The notes under the pieces: generated by a model
The model's database searches: none
What the model was told of the DNA's origin: nothing
The model's input: the letters and a program-made list of their open reading frames with translations, nothing else
In this document: positions 22,401 through 31,425 of the stretch, in pieces
Layout of the letters: the number at the start of each line of letters is the position of its first letter
How positions within the stretch are numbered: the first letter of the stretch is position 1
Program-made: the position numbers and the translations under genes
Assembly (NCBI GenBank): GCA_013396915.1
Contig: VWZL01002555.1
Span: 527,494-591,493 of the forward strand
Source of the DNA: Stercorarius parasiticus
Taxonomy: Eukaryota > Chordata > Aves > Charadriiformes > Stercorariidae
Direction of reading: 5' to 3'
DNA: 64,000 bases

Positions 22401-25400
22401 TCTGAATTCGTGTTCCTCATGTCAGACATTTAAGTGGCAATGTTATTCATGAACCTGCTATTATGTAGCACTGATTTGACTCCTGATACTGTGTAAGAGC
22501 ATTGCATGATCTATTCTACCAGTAGAAACATTTTGGGAAGATGTGCAGTGAAGGACTACGGCTAATAACTTTTAGAGTATTGGTTGACTTGCATGCTAAA
22601 GTCACACAATTTCTCTATCAGGACCAATGACTAATTCCAGAATAACAGGAGCTTGATGGGGTGAAGACTAGAGAACCCATGAGCTCATTAGACTAACTCC
22701 CCAAAAGCACACACCTACCACTGAGAGGGACAAACCTGTAAGTATGAGGACAGCTCGATCAAAGGTAAAAGAAAAGATACGTTAGGAAGCTGAAGTCAAT
22801 TTTAAGTAGTGGGAAGAGTCTGGAGTGACTGGGCACCAGACCAGGATGTTCAAGCGTGTCCTCACACCAACAGAGTTGAAACAAAAGGAAGCAGTATGCG
22901 TACATAAGCAGCCCTCCACAGGATGATGAGGAGTGGATAACTACTCTTAAATTAAGTTCAGTCATACTCTGTCCAAACACCTTGTTAGGCAGCTGCTTCA
23001 CCACCGAGTGTCATTGTGCCCAGCAATACAAATCCTTTCAATGTGCAGATCTACTTAGTCTAAATATTTGCCACTCCTGAAATAAAGCTCTTCCTGTGCA
23101 GCTGAGCTACTGACAAGCAAAGTTTCAATTACCAGCTATAGAAAGCACTGGCCTACTAAGACCATGCAAGTACTGGTTCAGCAAAGTGTGCCAGTTTTAC
23201 TAGGTTACTTTAACATAATCCTGAAAACAGCTACAATGAAGCAGGGAAGCAGAACAGCAGAAAAAGCTCGATAGCTGGGAGACTGTACTAGATAGTAGCA
23301 ATAAGCCTTCAGGTTCCAGGGCAAATTAAGTTTAGCTTTGCCAACTAAATTCTCACTTGCAATTGCCACCAGAAAGATTCAAATGAAGAGTTCTTCCCCC
23401 CCACCACCAAAAGCAAATTTACTATTTCATTATGTATTCAGCTGTTCTAATTTTTCTGCTCCACTGTTTTAAACTAAAATATGGTCATAACCAGAGGCAA
23501 CTTGTGCTTCAAAGTTATTTGAAGGTTAGTGCAATAAACCCAGATGCATGCAAGTGAACATCCATTCAGTATTCTCCACCAGCCTAGCCATTACTTACAC
23601 ATTTCACAGGGCTGTAAGTTTGCTTTCAAGTAAGATTTGCTTTGCAGTTAGTTAAGCGTTAGTCTAGAGGAACGGAGACTATTTACTATTCCTTGAAACT
23701 TTACTTGGATGTAAAAATCCTTCAAAAGCCCCTTTACTGTGCCTTTTCCTTATTCTAAGGCAAACAGAAAATTCTGAATGGAACACTTTTTACCCATTGT
23801 TAGCCAAATCCATCAAGTCATCCACCCACAAGTACTTTTCTCCTCTCACTGTTACCTTCTTCCTCTTCCATCAGGTCATCTTTCTTTTCCTCTTTCTCTA
23901 CCTTAGCAGCTACTTCAGCCTTTTCTTCCGTGCCATTAGATGGATCTTTGCCCTCTGTGGGCACAGGTTCCTTCGAGGACTCTGTCTCTTTAGTTTCATC
24001 TGTTTTTTCTGCAGCTGTCTCCATCAGCTCTTGTTTCTCCTCCACCTTCTTCTGTTCAGCTGCCTCTGCCTCCCCTCCTGCAGCTTCTTTCTGTTCCACA
24101 GCAGCTGCTGCCTGCACTTCTGCTGCCACTTCTTGTGCTACTACCTTCTCTTCCACAGCTGCCTCTGCCTGCCCTTCTACAGCCTCTCCCTTTTCCACAG
24201 CTGCCTCTTTTTCTGTTGCTTCTGCTGCTGACTGCTCTCCCACCTCTCCCTTCTCTTCCACAGCTGTTTCTCCAGCTTCAGCCTCTTCCATAAGTCCCTT
24301 GGCCTTTTCATCTGACACTTCTGTCATTCTCTCCTTCTCCTCAGTTGCCTCTGCTACCTTGTCTTCAGGCACCACCTTCTGCTCTTTTTCCACTACCTTC
24401 TCGTCCACAGCTGCCTCCTCTTTTGTAGCCTCCCTTTCCACAGCTACCTGTTGCTTCTGCTCTTCTGAAGTGACTTCTTTTTCCACAGAATCCTCCATCT
24501 TCTCTTCAAGCTTGTCAGCAACTGCTTCTTCTGTTGGTTTTCCTTCTGTGATCTCTTTCATTTCAACATCCTCCTCTTTGATTTCCTTCTCAGATAGTAC
24601 TGGAGTCTCTTCTGTAGACTTTTTGGCCTCTTCTTTTTCCCCCATGGCGTTATATACCTGTTCTCTCAACTCCTCCCTTGCTTCTTCTACATGATTGAGG
24701 AAGCATAAACATTTCTTCGAGTTTAGTGATAAAAGACATTAATGGGCACTGACAATACCACCCTCAGACCCTCCAGTGTGTTGGTTTGTCATCAAGTTAG
24801 ATGACATTCCTAAAAGCTCCATTTTCAAAGTACAAGGCATTAGGACACAACCAACATAGTAACTTGAACTAAGCAAATCCCTTCCCCAGACTGCATTATT
24901 GCAAGCAGCTGCTCAAGCAGTGTGCAGTTTTGCGCGGTAGCGTTTTTAGTCACAGCTAAGCAAGAGGTGCCAGCGTTTTAATAGTCTGGATTGACAGGAA
25001 TTCCTGTATTATCTCCAGCTGCGGGTAGTATAAAATAGTTACTGTTCTTGGAGTTTTTACGGAGACTCTGACCTGTCCTACTGCACAGACTGTACTGCTA
25101 CAAGGTTACAAAGCAGTTCCGAGTTGACTGAAGCTTAAGAAAGCAAGTTTGAATGCAGTGTTTCAGGACACAGACACCTGGTGACCCCGTTACACATGCT
25201 TTCAGTGACCAGTTCCTTGCAGAAGTTTTAGAGGTTTTGTTCAATCAACAAAGAAAAAGTCCATTCAGGCTGCTAAGACTTTCAATAGAATGATTCAGGC
25301 TACCCAAGATACTGATGGACTGAACTTGGATCACATAGACAAGAGAACACAGCTCGGTGCCTCCACAACACAGCAGACAGCTTTACATACCATCAACAGT

Positions 25401-27302
25401 TGGTAACGCAGAATCATCCTCCGCTTTTTCTCCTTCCTCTTCAACCTGCACCCCTTCTAGGGCATTTCCCAGCACACCATTTTCCATTCTAAAGGGAACA
25501 AAAGTCTGTTATCCCTTAGTTCTTGTAATAACACTATTTTAACAGCACAAGGTGCGGTGCCATGGCCCATCCCACCCAGTACAACCCTGCATATATGAAG
25601 TTCTAGTGTAACCCTGTCTAGACGAGGGTGAAATCCTGTTACACCAATAATCATTTCATCATTTCTCTTAATCAAATGAGAAACCGTTAGCCTACCTTGC
25701 CAACTCCAGGAGAGATTTTCCATAGTAAAAAAAAGCTTCTGCACACTCATTTGCTGTCTCACCATATTTTTTACCCCTGCAAAAGTAATGAAGAATTATT
25801 TGCCTATGACCACTTTAGATGTTGATACATGAACTCGAAGGCTGGACAGGAAGAATCAGTTTCTTAGCTCATCTCCCATTGTTTCAAACAAATAATGAAC
25901 GCTTCTCTCACCTAGCTAGATGTGGCTCTCAAACATCCAGCACAGCAAATTAATCTAAAACCCAAAGGTGTATCCACTCTCAGAGACTGATCAAGACTAG
26001 TAAACAAGTTGCTAGCAAGTAACACTATGTCATTTTCATATTAACAGAAATCAGAACCGTGCACTGTGAAATAAAATATGAAATCCCTTTTCCTTCTTAG
26101 GGTACTGCACTGGCCATTACTATCATAAAAGCTGTCTAAATTGCACGCTAACTACAGCATCGTCCAACATTTGAGTTAATTTAAATAGCTTGTCCTCTCC
26201 GCAGTTGTATTATAAATACAGCAGCATATGTAAGGTAAAAATATCAATCTTTCTTGTATGAGCCTCATCAGTATAGTCAAGCTGAAAACCAAAACACAGA
26301 AAAATACACAAAACATTCTGCTACTCACAGTAAGCTTGCAGCTTCCTGGAATGCATTAACAGCAGCCGGAATATTTCCCATTACCAAATGTTTCTGTCCT
26401 AAACCCAATAGTTTCTTTGATTCTCCGTCCACATCCATACTGGAGAGGGTGGGGTGGGTAAAAATAAATCAAGTACAGAATTCTGTTAGTTTCCACAGTA
26501 ATTTCATATCCAGCTTTCAAAGCCTAGTCAGCTTTATACATGAGTGAGTTGCATACATTATGCTGCTTGTAACTACTGGGGGTGGGGTATGGGGTTTGGT
26601 TTTGTTTGTTTAAATCTGGACCAACTTTTAGTTCTGATGACCAAGGGCAGACAGGCTAATTTTAACCAACCGTTGCAAGAAGCGGGTAGCGGAATTTGGT
26701 ATGACAAAGGATGCTAAAGAATACGCTTTAAGAGTTTCACACAAACACAACAATGAGTACTGCACAGTGTTTCACCAGACTCTGATGCTAGCTAAGCCAA
26801 GGGAAAGAAGAAAAAATCCAAGTTATGACTTCTCATATTGCAACATGATGTATTTGAGAATGACAGATGCAAGTCTCAGTTTCAATGCGGCACATCTCAC
26901 ACAGCTCCATTTCCAGAAGGTCCATCCCAGCCCATCTTGGTCTGGGACAAGAGGAGCTGCCCACAGAGGTGTACTACTACTGGCACATACTTGTACCACC
27001 CCAATGCTTCCCCAGCACTAACTCACAGATCAGTAATTTCCCCAACAATAGCTGGTATTTTGGTACTGAAAGAGTTTTGTTGCACTAGATTTGGGCAGAC
27101 TACTGATGGATACAAGTTTCAGCATCTACAGCATCCGCATCTGTTCAACTTCAAGCCTAACAACCAATTTGAAGGGTGACCTTTTTGTTTCACTCCATAA
27201 TCCCTGGATTTCATGTTCTTGAGTAACTGACAACTCCGACCCCCATCTCACCTGCCTGTCTTGTCTGTGGATGTGGAAGGAGCTGCCAATTCATCTTCCA
27301 TC
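16408..27302 (-). CDS. NASP: NASP, nuclear autoantigenic sperm protein (histone chaperone), all but exon 1
   Basis: NASP escorts histone H3-H4 (and binds linker H1) from synthesis to nuclear assembly. Fourteen coding exons in transcript order: 27302-27252, 26439-26329, 25776-25696, 25488-25391, 24686-23856, 21982-21900, 20988-20912, 20778-20705, 19434-19246, 18983-18817, 18338-18285, 18190-18119, 17104-16973, 16461-16408. All are GT-AG and all phases join, giving 690 residues plus exon 1. SHNi-TPR features are visible: [40 protein letters not shown], then a very acidic insert, then [52 protein letters not shown] and a coiled-coil [20 protein letters not shown]. The tail has a basic VRKKRKP nuclear-localisation-like run. 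The first coding exon with the start is not seen; it probably lies in the gap 28376-28562. Confidence 0.96.
16973..17104 (-). CDS. NASP: NASP coding exon
   Basis: Forty-four codons: [20 protein letters not shown], then [24 protein letters not shown]. Donor GTGGGC. If the intron is retained, translation would add Val-Gly-Ser and stop. Confidence 0.93.
18119..18190 (-). CDS. NASP: NASP coding exon
   Basis: Twenty-four codons beginning [20 protein letters not shown] and ending VRKK. It joins RKPEE to make the basic VRKKRKP run. The acceptor GCAATAG has a weak pyrimidine tract but is the only one in the right phase. Confidence 0.88.
18285..18338 (-). CDS. NASP: NASP coding exon
   Basis: Eighteen codons, [18 protein letters not shown], matching the Ser/Gly-rich linker after ALKATL in NASP. 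Donor GTAAGT. Phase 0-0, so it could be skipped without a frameshift. Confidence 0.9.
18817..18983 (-). CDS. NASP: NASP coiled-coil exon
   Basis: Encodes [20 protein letters not shown], then [20 protein letters not shown] and [17 protein letters not shown] highly charged helix follows the last TPR. The acceptor is CCCCAG. Confidence 0.95.
19246..19434 (-). CDS. NASP: NASP TPR exon
   Basis: Encodes [20 protein letters not shown], then [20 protein letters not shown] and [20 protein letters not shown]. These are two TPR-like helical pairs. Local third positions are strongly G/C, unlike the flanking introns. Confidence 0.96.
19515..19944 (+). repeat. CR1 LINE 3' fragment
   Basis: Typical CR1 text, in order: GAGAAGAGAAGGCTCCAGGG, GGTTGCCCAGGGAAGCTGTG, GGATGATCTTTAAGGTCCCT, and a terminal TTCTACGATTCTACGATT repeat. 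It is about 430 bases, truncated at the 5' end, and lies in a NASP intron in the opposite orientation to the gene. Confidence 0.92.
20705..20778 (-). CDS. NASP: NASP TPR exon
   Basis: Encodes [20 protein letters not shown] and SIES, completing Arg at its 5' end. Acceptor GATTTAG, donor GTGAG. Confidence 0.95.
20912..20988 (-). CDS. NASP: NASP TPR exon
   Basis: Encodes [20 protein letters not shown] and KVIYK plus two bases of Arg. The end of the acidic insert and the following TPR helix share this exon. Confidence 0.95.
21900..21982 (-). CDS. NASP: NASP acidic exon
   Basis: Encodes [20 protein letters not shown] and NELAVEDK, part of the acidic insert that contacts histones. Acceptor CTTGTAG, donor GTGAG. 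Confidence 0.92.
21983..23855 (-). other. NASP: NASP intron
   Basis: AT-rich intron of 1.9 kb. I see no exon, repeat family or RNA gene in it. Confidence 0.75.
23856..24686 (-). CDS. NASP: NASP large acidic exon
   Basis: An 831-base exon encoding 277 residues. It begins [20 protein letters not shown], as in NASP, and then becomes a Glu/Ala/Val/Lys-rich stretch with repeated AAVEEK/AAVEKGE-type units. It corresponds to the large exon used in the testis form (tNASP) of mammals. Codon GTGGAA preceded by GCT recurs (TTCCACAG on the plus strand six times). The first in-exon Met is not the start, because the frame continues from the previous exon. Confidence 0.94.
25391..25488 (-). CDS. NASP: NASP coding exon
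   Basis: Encodes [20 protein letters not shown] and [12 protein letters not shown]. Acceptor CCTTTAG, donor GTATG. The LEGV-EEE run opens the acidic insert. Confidence 0.95.
25696..25776 (-). CDS. NASP: NASP TPR exon
   Basis: Encodes [20 protein letters not shown] and SLLELA. This is one of the best conserved NASP segments. Acceptor TTTTGCAG, donor GTAGG. Confidence 0.96.
26329..26439 (-). CDS. NASP: NASP TPR exon
   Basis: Encodes [20 protein letters not shown] and [16 protein letters not shown], the first TPR of NASP. Acceptor CTCTCCAG, donor GTGAG. Confidence 0.96.
27252..27302 (-). CDS. NASP: NASP second coding exon
   Basis: Encodes [16 protein letters not shown], aligning with human IEDVPAPSTSADK. 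It enters with one base (acceptor GTTTGCAG), so a preceding coding exon is expected. The ATG at 27301-27299 could serve as a start only if exon 1 is noncoding. Confidence 0.85.
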
Positions 27303-27456
27303 CTGCAAACAAAATACTGGTTAAGTGTTTGTAACAGGCTACCCATTTCGCAACAGTAACTGAGCTCTCAGAGGTGTGAAACCAGAGCCAGGAGCGGTGC
27401 TTGCTTTCATGTGATCAGGCATCTAAAGCAAGTTCACTCTGCTGGCTGCCTTTTGG

Positions 27457-27912
27457 AGAATCACAGAACGGTTGGGGTTGGAAGGGACCTTCAGAGATCA
27501 TCTAGTCCAACCCCCCTGCCAAAGCAGGGTCACCTAGAGCGGGCTGGACAGGAACGCATCCAGGCAGATCTGCAATATCTGCAGAGAAGGAGACTCCACA
27601 GCCTCTCTGGGCAACTTCTCTCTGGCACCCTCAAAGGAAGTTCTTCCTCATGTTGAGATGGAATTTCCTGTGTTCCACCTTGTGCCCGTTGCCCCTTGGC
27701 CTGTTGCCGGGCTCCACTGAAAAGAGTCTGGCCCTGTCCCCTTGGCACCCGCCCTTTATATATTGATAAGCATTGATGAGATCCCCTCTCAGTCTTCTCT
27801 TCTCCAGGCTAAACAGACCCAGGTCTCTCAGCCTTTCCTTATAAGAGAGGTGCTCCGTTCCCTTGATCGTCTTTGCAGCCCTCTGCTGGGCTCTCTCCAG
27901 CAGTTCCCTGCC
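27457..27912 (-). repeat. CR1 LINE 3' fragment (reverse orientation)
   Basis: The reverse-orientation CR1 3' end starts at 27457 (AGAATCACAGAACGGTTGGG, then GGACCTTCAGAGATCATCTA). It continues through GAAGTTCTTCCTCATGTTGA, GATGAGATCCCCTCTCAGTC and TCTTCTCCAGGCTAAACAGA. It is about 455 bases inside NASP intron 1, on the same strand as the gene. Confidence 0.93.
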
Positions 27913-28292
27913 TAATTAGTTTCAGTTTTGATTATTTTTTGAATGAAGGATTGTTAGGAAAGCAGGTGCTTTCAGGCTGTATCAGACTAAGCCTGGCCCA
28001 TAGTTGTGCTGTCTAAAACCCGGGACCGCCCTCGCCAGCTCGCAAGCACTGACCCAACAAACCCGTTGTACCTCAGAGTGATCCCCACGCACACCCGCGG
28101 CACGGAATAAGCCGAAAACCCCAAAACCAGGGGTTCTGCACCGCCTTTCCAGTCAGAAAAGCGGGGATGCGCCCACGGCGCCCGTCTAGGGGGGTTGGGG
28201 TCGCTCCCCACGGCCACCCGCCAGGCAGTCTCCCCTGGGCGGCGGCGGGGCGGCCGCACAGCTGACAGCCGTTCCGGGCAGAACAAAGGCCG

Positions 28293-28320
28293 GTGTGTGT
28301 GTGTGTGTGTGTGTGTGTGT
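28293..28320. repeat. (GT)14 microsatellite
   Basis: Fourteen uninterrupted GT units in GC-rich sequence, 55 bases from an assembly gap. The length is likely polymorphic. Confidence 0.98.
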
Positions 28321-28375
28321 CGTCCCCCACCACCCCGCCGCCCCTCACAGACAATGGCGCCTTTCCCGCCGTGCC

Positions 28376-28562
28376 NNNNNNNNNNNNNNNNNNNNNNNNN
28401 NNNNNNNNNNNNNNNNNNNNNNNNNNNNNNNNNNNNNNNNNNNNNNNNNNNNNNNNNNNNNNNNNNNNNNNNNNNNNNNNNNNNNNNNNNNNNNNNNNNN
28501 NNNNNNNNNNNNNNNNNNNNNNNNNNNNNNNNNNNNNNNNNNNNNNNNNNNNNNNNNNNNNN
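28376..28562. other. assembly gap (187 N), probably containing NASP exon 1
   Basis: It lies just downstream (minus strand) of a TATA box and upstream of NASP exon 2, in CpG-rich DNA. The missing NASP start codon is expected here. Confidence 0.95.
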
Positions 28563-28627
28563 ATGGGATAGCTGCCGGACCAAGGGGCGGCGGCGGCAGA
28601 GTGCAGACCCCGGCCCCGCCGGCTGGC

Positions 28628-28633
28628 TATATA
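28628..28633 (-). promoter_or_regulatory. NASP: NASP TATA box
   Basis: TATATA in the context GGGGGTATATAGCC on the minus strand. A start site would fall near 28600, just before the gap. The core is palindromic, so it can also be read on the plus strand. Confidence 0.6.
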
Positions 28634-28686
28634 CCCCCGAGGACACGCCCCGGCCCGCCCGGCGGCGCGCGCAGGCCGCGCGGGGA

Positions 28687-28711
28687 ACTACCACTCCCGG
28701 TGTGCCCCGCG
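28687..28711 (+). promoter_or_regulatory. NASP: ZNF143/Staf-like element 1
   Basis: ACTACCACTCCCGGTGTGCC then CCGCG, a variant of the ACTACAATTCCCAGCATGC motif bound by ZNF143. It is in the opposite orientation to the other three copies and is the weakest of the four. Confidence 0.5.
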
Positions 28712-28746
28712 CCCGCCCGCCGCGGGACGCCAAGGGGGCGCCGCCA

Positions 28747-28771
28747 TGCGGGGTACGCCGGGAAGTGTAGT
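28747..28771 (-). promoter_or_regulatory. NASP: ZNF143/Staf-like element 2
   Basis: On the minus strand it reads ACTACACTTCCCGGCGTACC then CCGCA. It fits the ACTAC..TTCCC consensus. Confidence 0.65.
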
Positions 28772-28790
28772 CCAGAGGAGGGCAGCGCGG

Positions 28791-28815
28791 GGCGGGGCAT
28801 GCTGGGAAGTGTAGT
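28791..28815 (-). promoter_or_regulatory. NASP: ZNF143/Staf-like element 3
   Basis: On the minus strand it reads ACTACACTTCCCAGCATGCC then CCGCC, the closest match to the ZNF143 consensus in this window. Confidence 0.75.
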
Positions 28816-28850
28816 GCCATGGGGAGCAAAGGATATTCCGGCGGGGCTGC

Positions 28851-28875
28851 CGCAGGGCACGCTGGGAAATGTAGT
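28851..28875 (-). promoter_or_regulatory. NASP: ZNF143/Staf-like element 4
   Basis: On the minus strand it reads ACTACATTTCCCAGCGTGCC then CTGCG. It has the same orientation as elements 2 and 3. Confidence 0.72.
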
Positions 28876-30104
28876 CCGCCGCGCCGGGCAAGTGGTGTGG
28901 GCCCCGGGGCGGTGCGAGGGCCTCGCTCCCTGCTGCCCCCCCCGGCGGGGGACACCGTGTGGCGGCGGGGAGCCCTGGGTGGCGGCAGGGACCCGCGCCC
29001 CGACAACGACCTCGGCTGGCTGGACGTCAGCCGGCCCCAGCTCAGCCCGGGCAGGCGCCCCGCGTTCCTCGCTGCCCACCAGCTAGGGCCGCATGGCTGC
29101 GGCGGCCCCGGCGGCAGAGAGCTCCGGGAAAACCTCCTACAGCGGCCGTGGAGGCATTGGTGACACCCGGAGGCTCGCTTCCCCCCTTAGTCTCCAGCTT
29201 CAACTGCAGCGTGTTACTCCGTGCAGTGAGAGAGCTGGGACTCGTGGGTTTAATAGAGATAACAAATTAATCTGCTTTTCTTGGGAATTCTCTTGATTAG
29301 AGAAGGCACTGGGAAAAGTTAATTGGGGCCCTGATATTAGAGGAGAGGAAAAAAAAAAGTGTCAAAGTCATACAGAGTACAGGATTTATTTAAGACATGC
29401 AAGTGAAATACATGCGACAAGAGCCAGTTTTCCTGCAGGATGGCTGCTCTTAACACTCCATGTAGTGCCTTCAGAGTGAAATTGCTTCCCTACCGATCTG
29501 CAGCAAGAACTGTATTCAAAGTCACACGCGTTCAATTAGAATAATAAAAAAAACCAAGACGGATTTCATTTCCCTTAGAAGAAAACATCCAGTCTGGTAA
29601 AGAAACCTAACTGAGCCGTAATACCTTCCTCCACTGAGGTGAATTCAGCAGGAATTAGGAAACACTTTACTAAAGAACAGGAATTCTTTAAATTTTACAC
29701 AAGGATTACAAAAAGTGATAAACAGGTTTGTTCCAGTTCAGCCGCACGCTGTGAGGCCCAGGGCAGGAAATACTTGAGGAGGCATTACGCTTGAAGTGAA
29801 TATATAGTTTTACTACCGGCCTAACACAAAACTAACACAATCTAATTCATTAAATTTTGAGCTATTTGGATACAGAGGATTATTTTTGTAATTCTATGTT
29901 TGTTATTGCTATGGGAAAAATAAAAAATAAGTGTTCTTTATTTCACTTACAGCCGGTTAAGCTCTCTTTATCCAGCAGCCAAGGAGGAGTCCTGCCTATG
30001 GCTGTCTCTGAATGGCATCAACAGATCTGAAAGAGTTCCTTTGTTTTAAATCCCAGAGGCCCTTAGAAACTCCGCCTTACTACCCTGGCTGCGTAGAGGC
30101 AAAT

Positions 30105-30200
30105 GAGCATTAATCCTATTTTACAGGTAGAGAAAACCAAAATAAAGTGTTAACATTGCTAAGGCCACAGAAGGTATCACAGAGCACTGATAGGTACTAA
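30105..30200 (+). repeat. MIR-like SINE relic
   Basis: CCTATTTTACAGGTAGAGAA, then a diverged CTAAGGCCACAGAAGG. This follows the MIR core order CCATTTTACAGATGAGGAAA...AAGGTCACACAG. Confidence 0.45.
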
Positions 30201-30339
30201 CACCTCCTGCCCTTGGTTCTCACACAGCAATTCATCAAGAGACAGAAACAAAAGAAAACCCTCGTTAGTGCTAGAGCTCCAGTCCTACTCAATGGTGCAT
30301 CAGCACTCTGTAAATTAGTCTCTGCCAGGGAGTAACACA

Positions 30340-30440
30340 GAGACATGGCAAGTGGGGAAACAGAGGCACAGGAAAGGCAAATGACTTGCCCAGTGTTACC
30401 AGCAGGTCAGTGGTAGAACAGGAGACGGGACCAGCTCTCC
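30340..30440 (+). repeat. MIR-like SINE relic
   Basis: GGGGAAACAGAGGCACAGGA, then ATGACTTGCCCAGTGTTACC and GGTCAGTGGTAGAACAGGA. It closely follows the MIR core (GAAACTGAGGCACAGAGA...TGACTTGCCCAAGGTCAC...GTAAGTGGCAGAGC). Confidence 0.65.
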
Positions 30441-30893
30441 CAAGCATCAGCCCAGCAGCAGGCAAAAATGCGATGTTAAAATGGGAAGGGGCCCTCTGAC
30501 AGGTCTTTGCTCTTACTGTACAGTCAGGAACTAGTTTTGTGACCTTCCAGAATCCAAACTGGACATCTTTGGTAAAGAGACACAGGGCAACTTTACAGTT
30601 AAAGCAGGATGTTTTTCTACAAGACTTGCTAAAAAGTACTTGAGGCTTTTGTGATAGGACAATCAGAGCTGAAACCTATCCCTGTGGCAAGCAACAGAGA
30701 AGACTGCCCTGAAGGCCTGCCCCAGGGTATGCATTTATTTTCCTCAAATCTACAGGCAAATTGAAAGAAAAAGAAAATAGAGAATATCAGGTCCCACAAG
30801 TACTCCAAAGTAGATGAAAAGCACTGGCCATGGCTGGTTACTTGGGTTCTAATGAATGGTTTATGGACATAGTGCAACTGTAGCACATTTCAC

Positions 30894-30899
30894 TTTATT
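30894..30899 (-). terminator. AKR1A1: AKR1A1 poly(A) signal
   Basis: It is the first AATAAA on the minus strand after the AKR1A1 stop, giving a 3' UTR of about 480 bases. More distal signals exist. Confidence 0.55.
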
Positions 30900-31359
30900 C
30901 CCTATATAAAAAATATTAATAAAGATATCAAAGTTGATGTCTGAGCAGTTGTTTAGTCTTAAAATGCTTTCATGCCTTCAGCCTTCCCCCCCCCCCCTTC
31001 ATGGTCATAACTAAAGCTTTCAAAACTGTTTCAACAGGCAGTAAACCCAAAGTATTGCCCTAGCTTGATAATAACATGTTTGGAACTTGATTTAGACTCC
31101 CCCACTCTTTATCTAATCCCCAAAAGATTTGATGCTTCCAGGAGCAAGCTTGCAGTCATTGTAATAAATCCACAAACTTTGACAGGGAAGCTACAGTATC
31201 TCCAGAAAGGAGGTCAATTAGAAGCAGTACATTGTAAGTAAACCTACTCAGGAAGGAAGATTTGATTTGGACAGGTTTTTTTTGACAAATTGTGGCAACA
31301 ATTACTTTGTGGAAGAGCAGCAGAGGAGCATGCTATTCTAACACCTTATTTTCTAGTAT

Positions 31360-31425
31360 TTAATAGGGGTCATTGAAGGGGTAATGGGGGTGTCCAGCAT
31401 CTCTTGCTACTAGCTTTCCATCCAC
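31360..31425 (-). CDS. AKR1A1: AKR1A1 terminal coding exon
   Basis: Encodes [20 protein letters not shown], Tyr, stop (TAA at 31362-31360). The C-terminal loop of aldehyde reductases shapes substrate choice. Confidence 0.97.
   Translation of the reverse strand: MDGKLVARDAGHPHYPFNDPY

Larger units (their letters stand above)
28563..29110. promoter_or_regulatory. NASP: CpG island, NASP promoter region
   Basis: Very high G+C with abundant CpG. It holds a TATA element and four ZNF143/Staf-like sites. The plus-strand side could support divergent noncoding transcription, but no coding frame there is convincing. Confidence 0.75.
29111..30893. other. intergenic DNA between NASP and AKR1A1
   Basis: Mostly AT-rich sequence with no coding frame. 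It contains two MIR-like relics (about 30105-30200 and 30340-30440). A TTTATT at 29385-29390 could be an alternative distal AKR1A1 poly(A) signal. Confidence 0.6.

Noticed and set aside
23930..24694. Plus-strand 254-codon Ser/Phe-rich open frame
   Set aside because: It is the antisense shadow of the large acidic NASP exon; Glu/Lys/Ala codons read backwards give Ser/Phe/Cys.
27987..29086. Open frames through the NASP promoter and gap, including ones rich in CVCVCV or HTHTHT
   Set aside because: They arise from CpG-rich DNA, the (GT)14 tract and N bases. None has homology or splice support.
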